Shown here in pieces: positions 7,566 to 8,114 of a stretch of DNA of 8,114 nucleotides. Under the pieces are notes generated by a model. That model searched no databases and was not told the DNA's origin. It worked only from the letters and a program-made list of their open reading frames with translations. The stretch's first letter is position 1; every line of letters starts with the position of its first letter. Location of the stretch: NCBI GenBank assembly GCA_903920835.1, contig CAIXNQ010000012.1, positions 1 through 8,114 on the forward strand, in the 5' to 3' direction. A program made the position numbers and the translations under genes. This DNA is from an uncultured Bacteroidota bacterium. GTDB taxonomy: Bacteria; Bacteroidota; Bacteroidia; Flavobacteriales; Flavobacteriaceae.

Positions 7566-7588
7566 TTCATTCTAAATTATAACGAAAT
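7564..7588. promoter_or_regulatory. Imperfect 25-bp palindrome, candidate TetR operator
   Basis: The half-sites ATTTCATTCTAA (7564-7575) and TTATAACGAAAT (7577-7588) are inverted copies matching at 10 of 12 positions around a central A at 7576. The site covers the SDR stop codon and the first bases of the tetR start codon. On the minus strand it contains TAATTTAG (7579-7572), one base from the TAnnTTTG promoter box. A TetR dimer bound here could repress an internal promoter for tetR and the pump. No well-placed -33 element is visible, and palindromes of this quality occur by chance in AT-rich DNA, so the case rests mainly on position. Confidence 0.35.
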
Positions 7589-8113
7589 TCCTCCCGAAGC
7601 TTCTATTCGTTGCCCGTTGATCCAATAACCGTCCTCCGAACATAAAAAAGCTACGATTCCACCAATATCATTTGCTTCACCAACTCTTCCCAACGCTGTC
7701 ATGGTTGACAATCGTTCCTTTAATTGAGAATTACTTCGGATGGCTGCATTGTTAAAATCAGTTTCTATTGGTCCTGGCGCAATAACATTTGCCGTAATTC
7801 CTCTTGAGCCAACTTCTTTGGCTACATATTTTGTAAAAGTTTCAATTGCACCTTTCATCGAAGCATAAATAGAATATCCTGGATTGCAAAAACGGGTTGT
7901 TCCACTCGAAATATTGATGATTCTGCCGTTATCATTCATAATTGGCAGAGCTTTTTGAGTTAAGAAATACACACTTTTAAAATGAATATTCATCAATCTA
8001 TCAAAATCTTCTTCAGTAGCATCCATATAAGGAATGGTTGCGCCAACACCTGCATTATTGATTAAAAAATCGAATGAATTGGTGTTCCATTTGTCCTGTA
8101 AAACTGCTGAGAC
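7577..8113 (-). CDS. Short-chain dehydrogenase/reductase (SDR), N-terminus beyond the window
   Basis: An NAD(P)(H)-dependent soluble oxidoreductase of the classical SDR family. The frame is open to the right edge, with 178 C-terminal residues visible, so roughly the first 70 residues, including the TGxxxGIG cofactor loop, are missing. Visible family features are NNAG at residues 19-22 of the fragment, INISSG with the catalytic serine at about 69-70, the active-site YASMK (Tyr83, Lys87), the APGPIETDF loop at about 112-120 after the active site, and the conserved C-terminus WINGQRIEASGG. An ATG at 8026 is internal: it follows NNAGVGATIPY in the same frame, so it is not the start. Substrate cannot be told; FabG-like and sugar/alcohol dehydrogenases share these motifs. 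It lies 11 nt ahead of tetR and probably shares a transcript with the efflux genes. Confidence 0.93.
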   Translation of the reverse strand, partial: VSAVLQDKWNTNSFDFLINNAGVGATIPYMDATEEDFDRLMNIHFKSVYFLTQKALPIMNDNGRIINISSGTTRFCNPGYSIYASMKGAIETFTKYVAKEVGSRGITANVIAPGPIETDFNNAAIRSNSQLKERLSTMTALGRVGEANDIGGIVAFLCSEDGYWINGQRIEASGGISL

Positions 8114-8114
8114 A

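Noticed and set aside
7272..7628. Plus-strand frame of 118 codons across the tetR region
   Set aside because: It is antisense to tetR, and its Phe- and Asn-rich product is a by-product of the AT-rich complementary coding strand.
7577..8026. SDR gene starting at the ATG at 8026
   Set aside because: The same frame continues upstream through the conserved NNAG motif to the window edge, so 8026 is internal.
1..8114. CRISPR arrays, tRNA or rRNA genes, insertion sequences, integrase genes
   Set aside because: I saw no regularly spaced repeats, cloverleaf-like segments, transposase motifs or long terminal inverted repeats.

Overview
The window looks like chromosome from a low-GC member of the Bacteroidota, most likely a flavobacterium. 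The evidence is the AT-rich sequence, the Asn/Lys/Ile-rich proteins, the near absence of Shine-Dalgarno sequences, one exact match to the TAnnTTTG promoter box of this phylum, and a pump operon arranged in an order I recall as common there (tetR, tolC, adaptor, RND pump). Every gene I can support reads on the minus strand. The species is inferred by eye, not by a search.

Right part, 8113 down to about 1221: one tightly packed transcription unit. It opens with the C-terminal 178 residues of a short-chain dehydrogenase/reductase (start beyond the right edge). A TetR/AcrR regulator follows after 11 nt, a TolC-family outer-membrane channel after 3 nt, a periplasmic adaptor after 5 nt, and an AcrB-type RND pump after 65 nt. 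A strong intrinsic terminator closes the unit at 1221-1255. The last three proteins would form one envelope-spanning, proton-driven efflux machine. The TetR protein is its obvious local regulator, and a 25-bp imperfect palindrome over the SDR stop and tetR start is a candidate operator. The pump's substrate cannot be read from the sequence.

Left part, 1220 down to 1: a separate transcription unit, apparently with its own promoter just past the terminator. It encodes a DNA cytosine-5 methyltransferase with motifs I, IV, VI and VIII intact; the target-recognition region and motifs IX-X lie beyond the left edge. Its 5' end is ambiguous. Coding-like sequence continues upstream of the first usable ATG but is broken by stops, and one extra C in a run of six Cs would join it to a longer N-terminus. 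This could be a sequencing error, a mutation or a switchable start, and it is the most interesting point in the window. The gene may belong to a restriction-modification system, but no endonuclease is visible here.

The window contains no RNA genes, insertion sequences, CRISPR arrays or clearly new multi-gene system. The novelty candidates are local: the methyltransferase 5' end, the palindrome at the tetR start, the SDR/pump linkage, and a small hairpin plus short repeats in the adaptor-pump gap.
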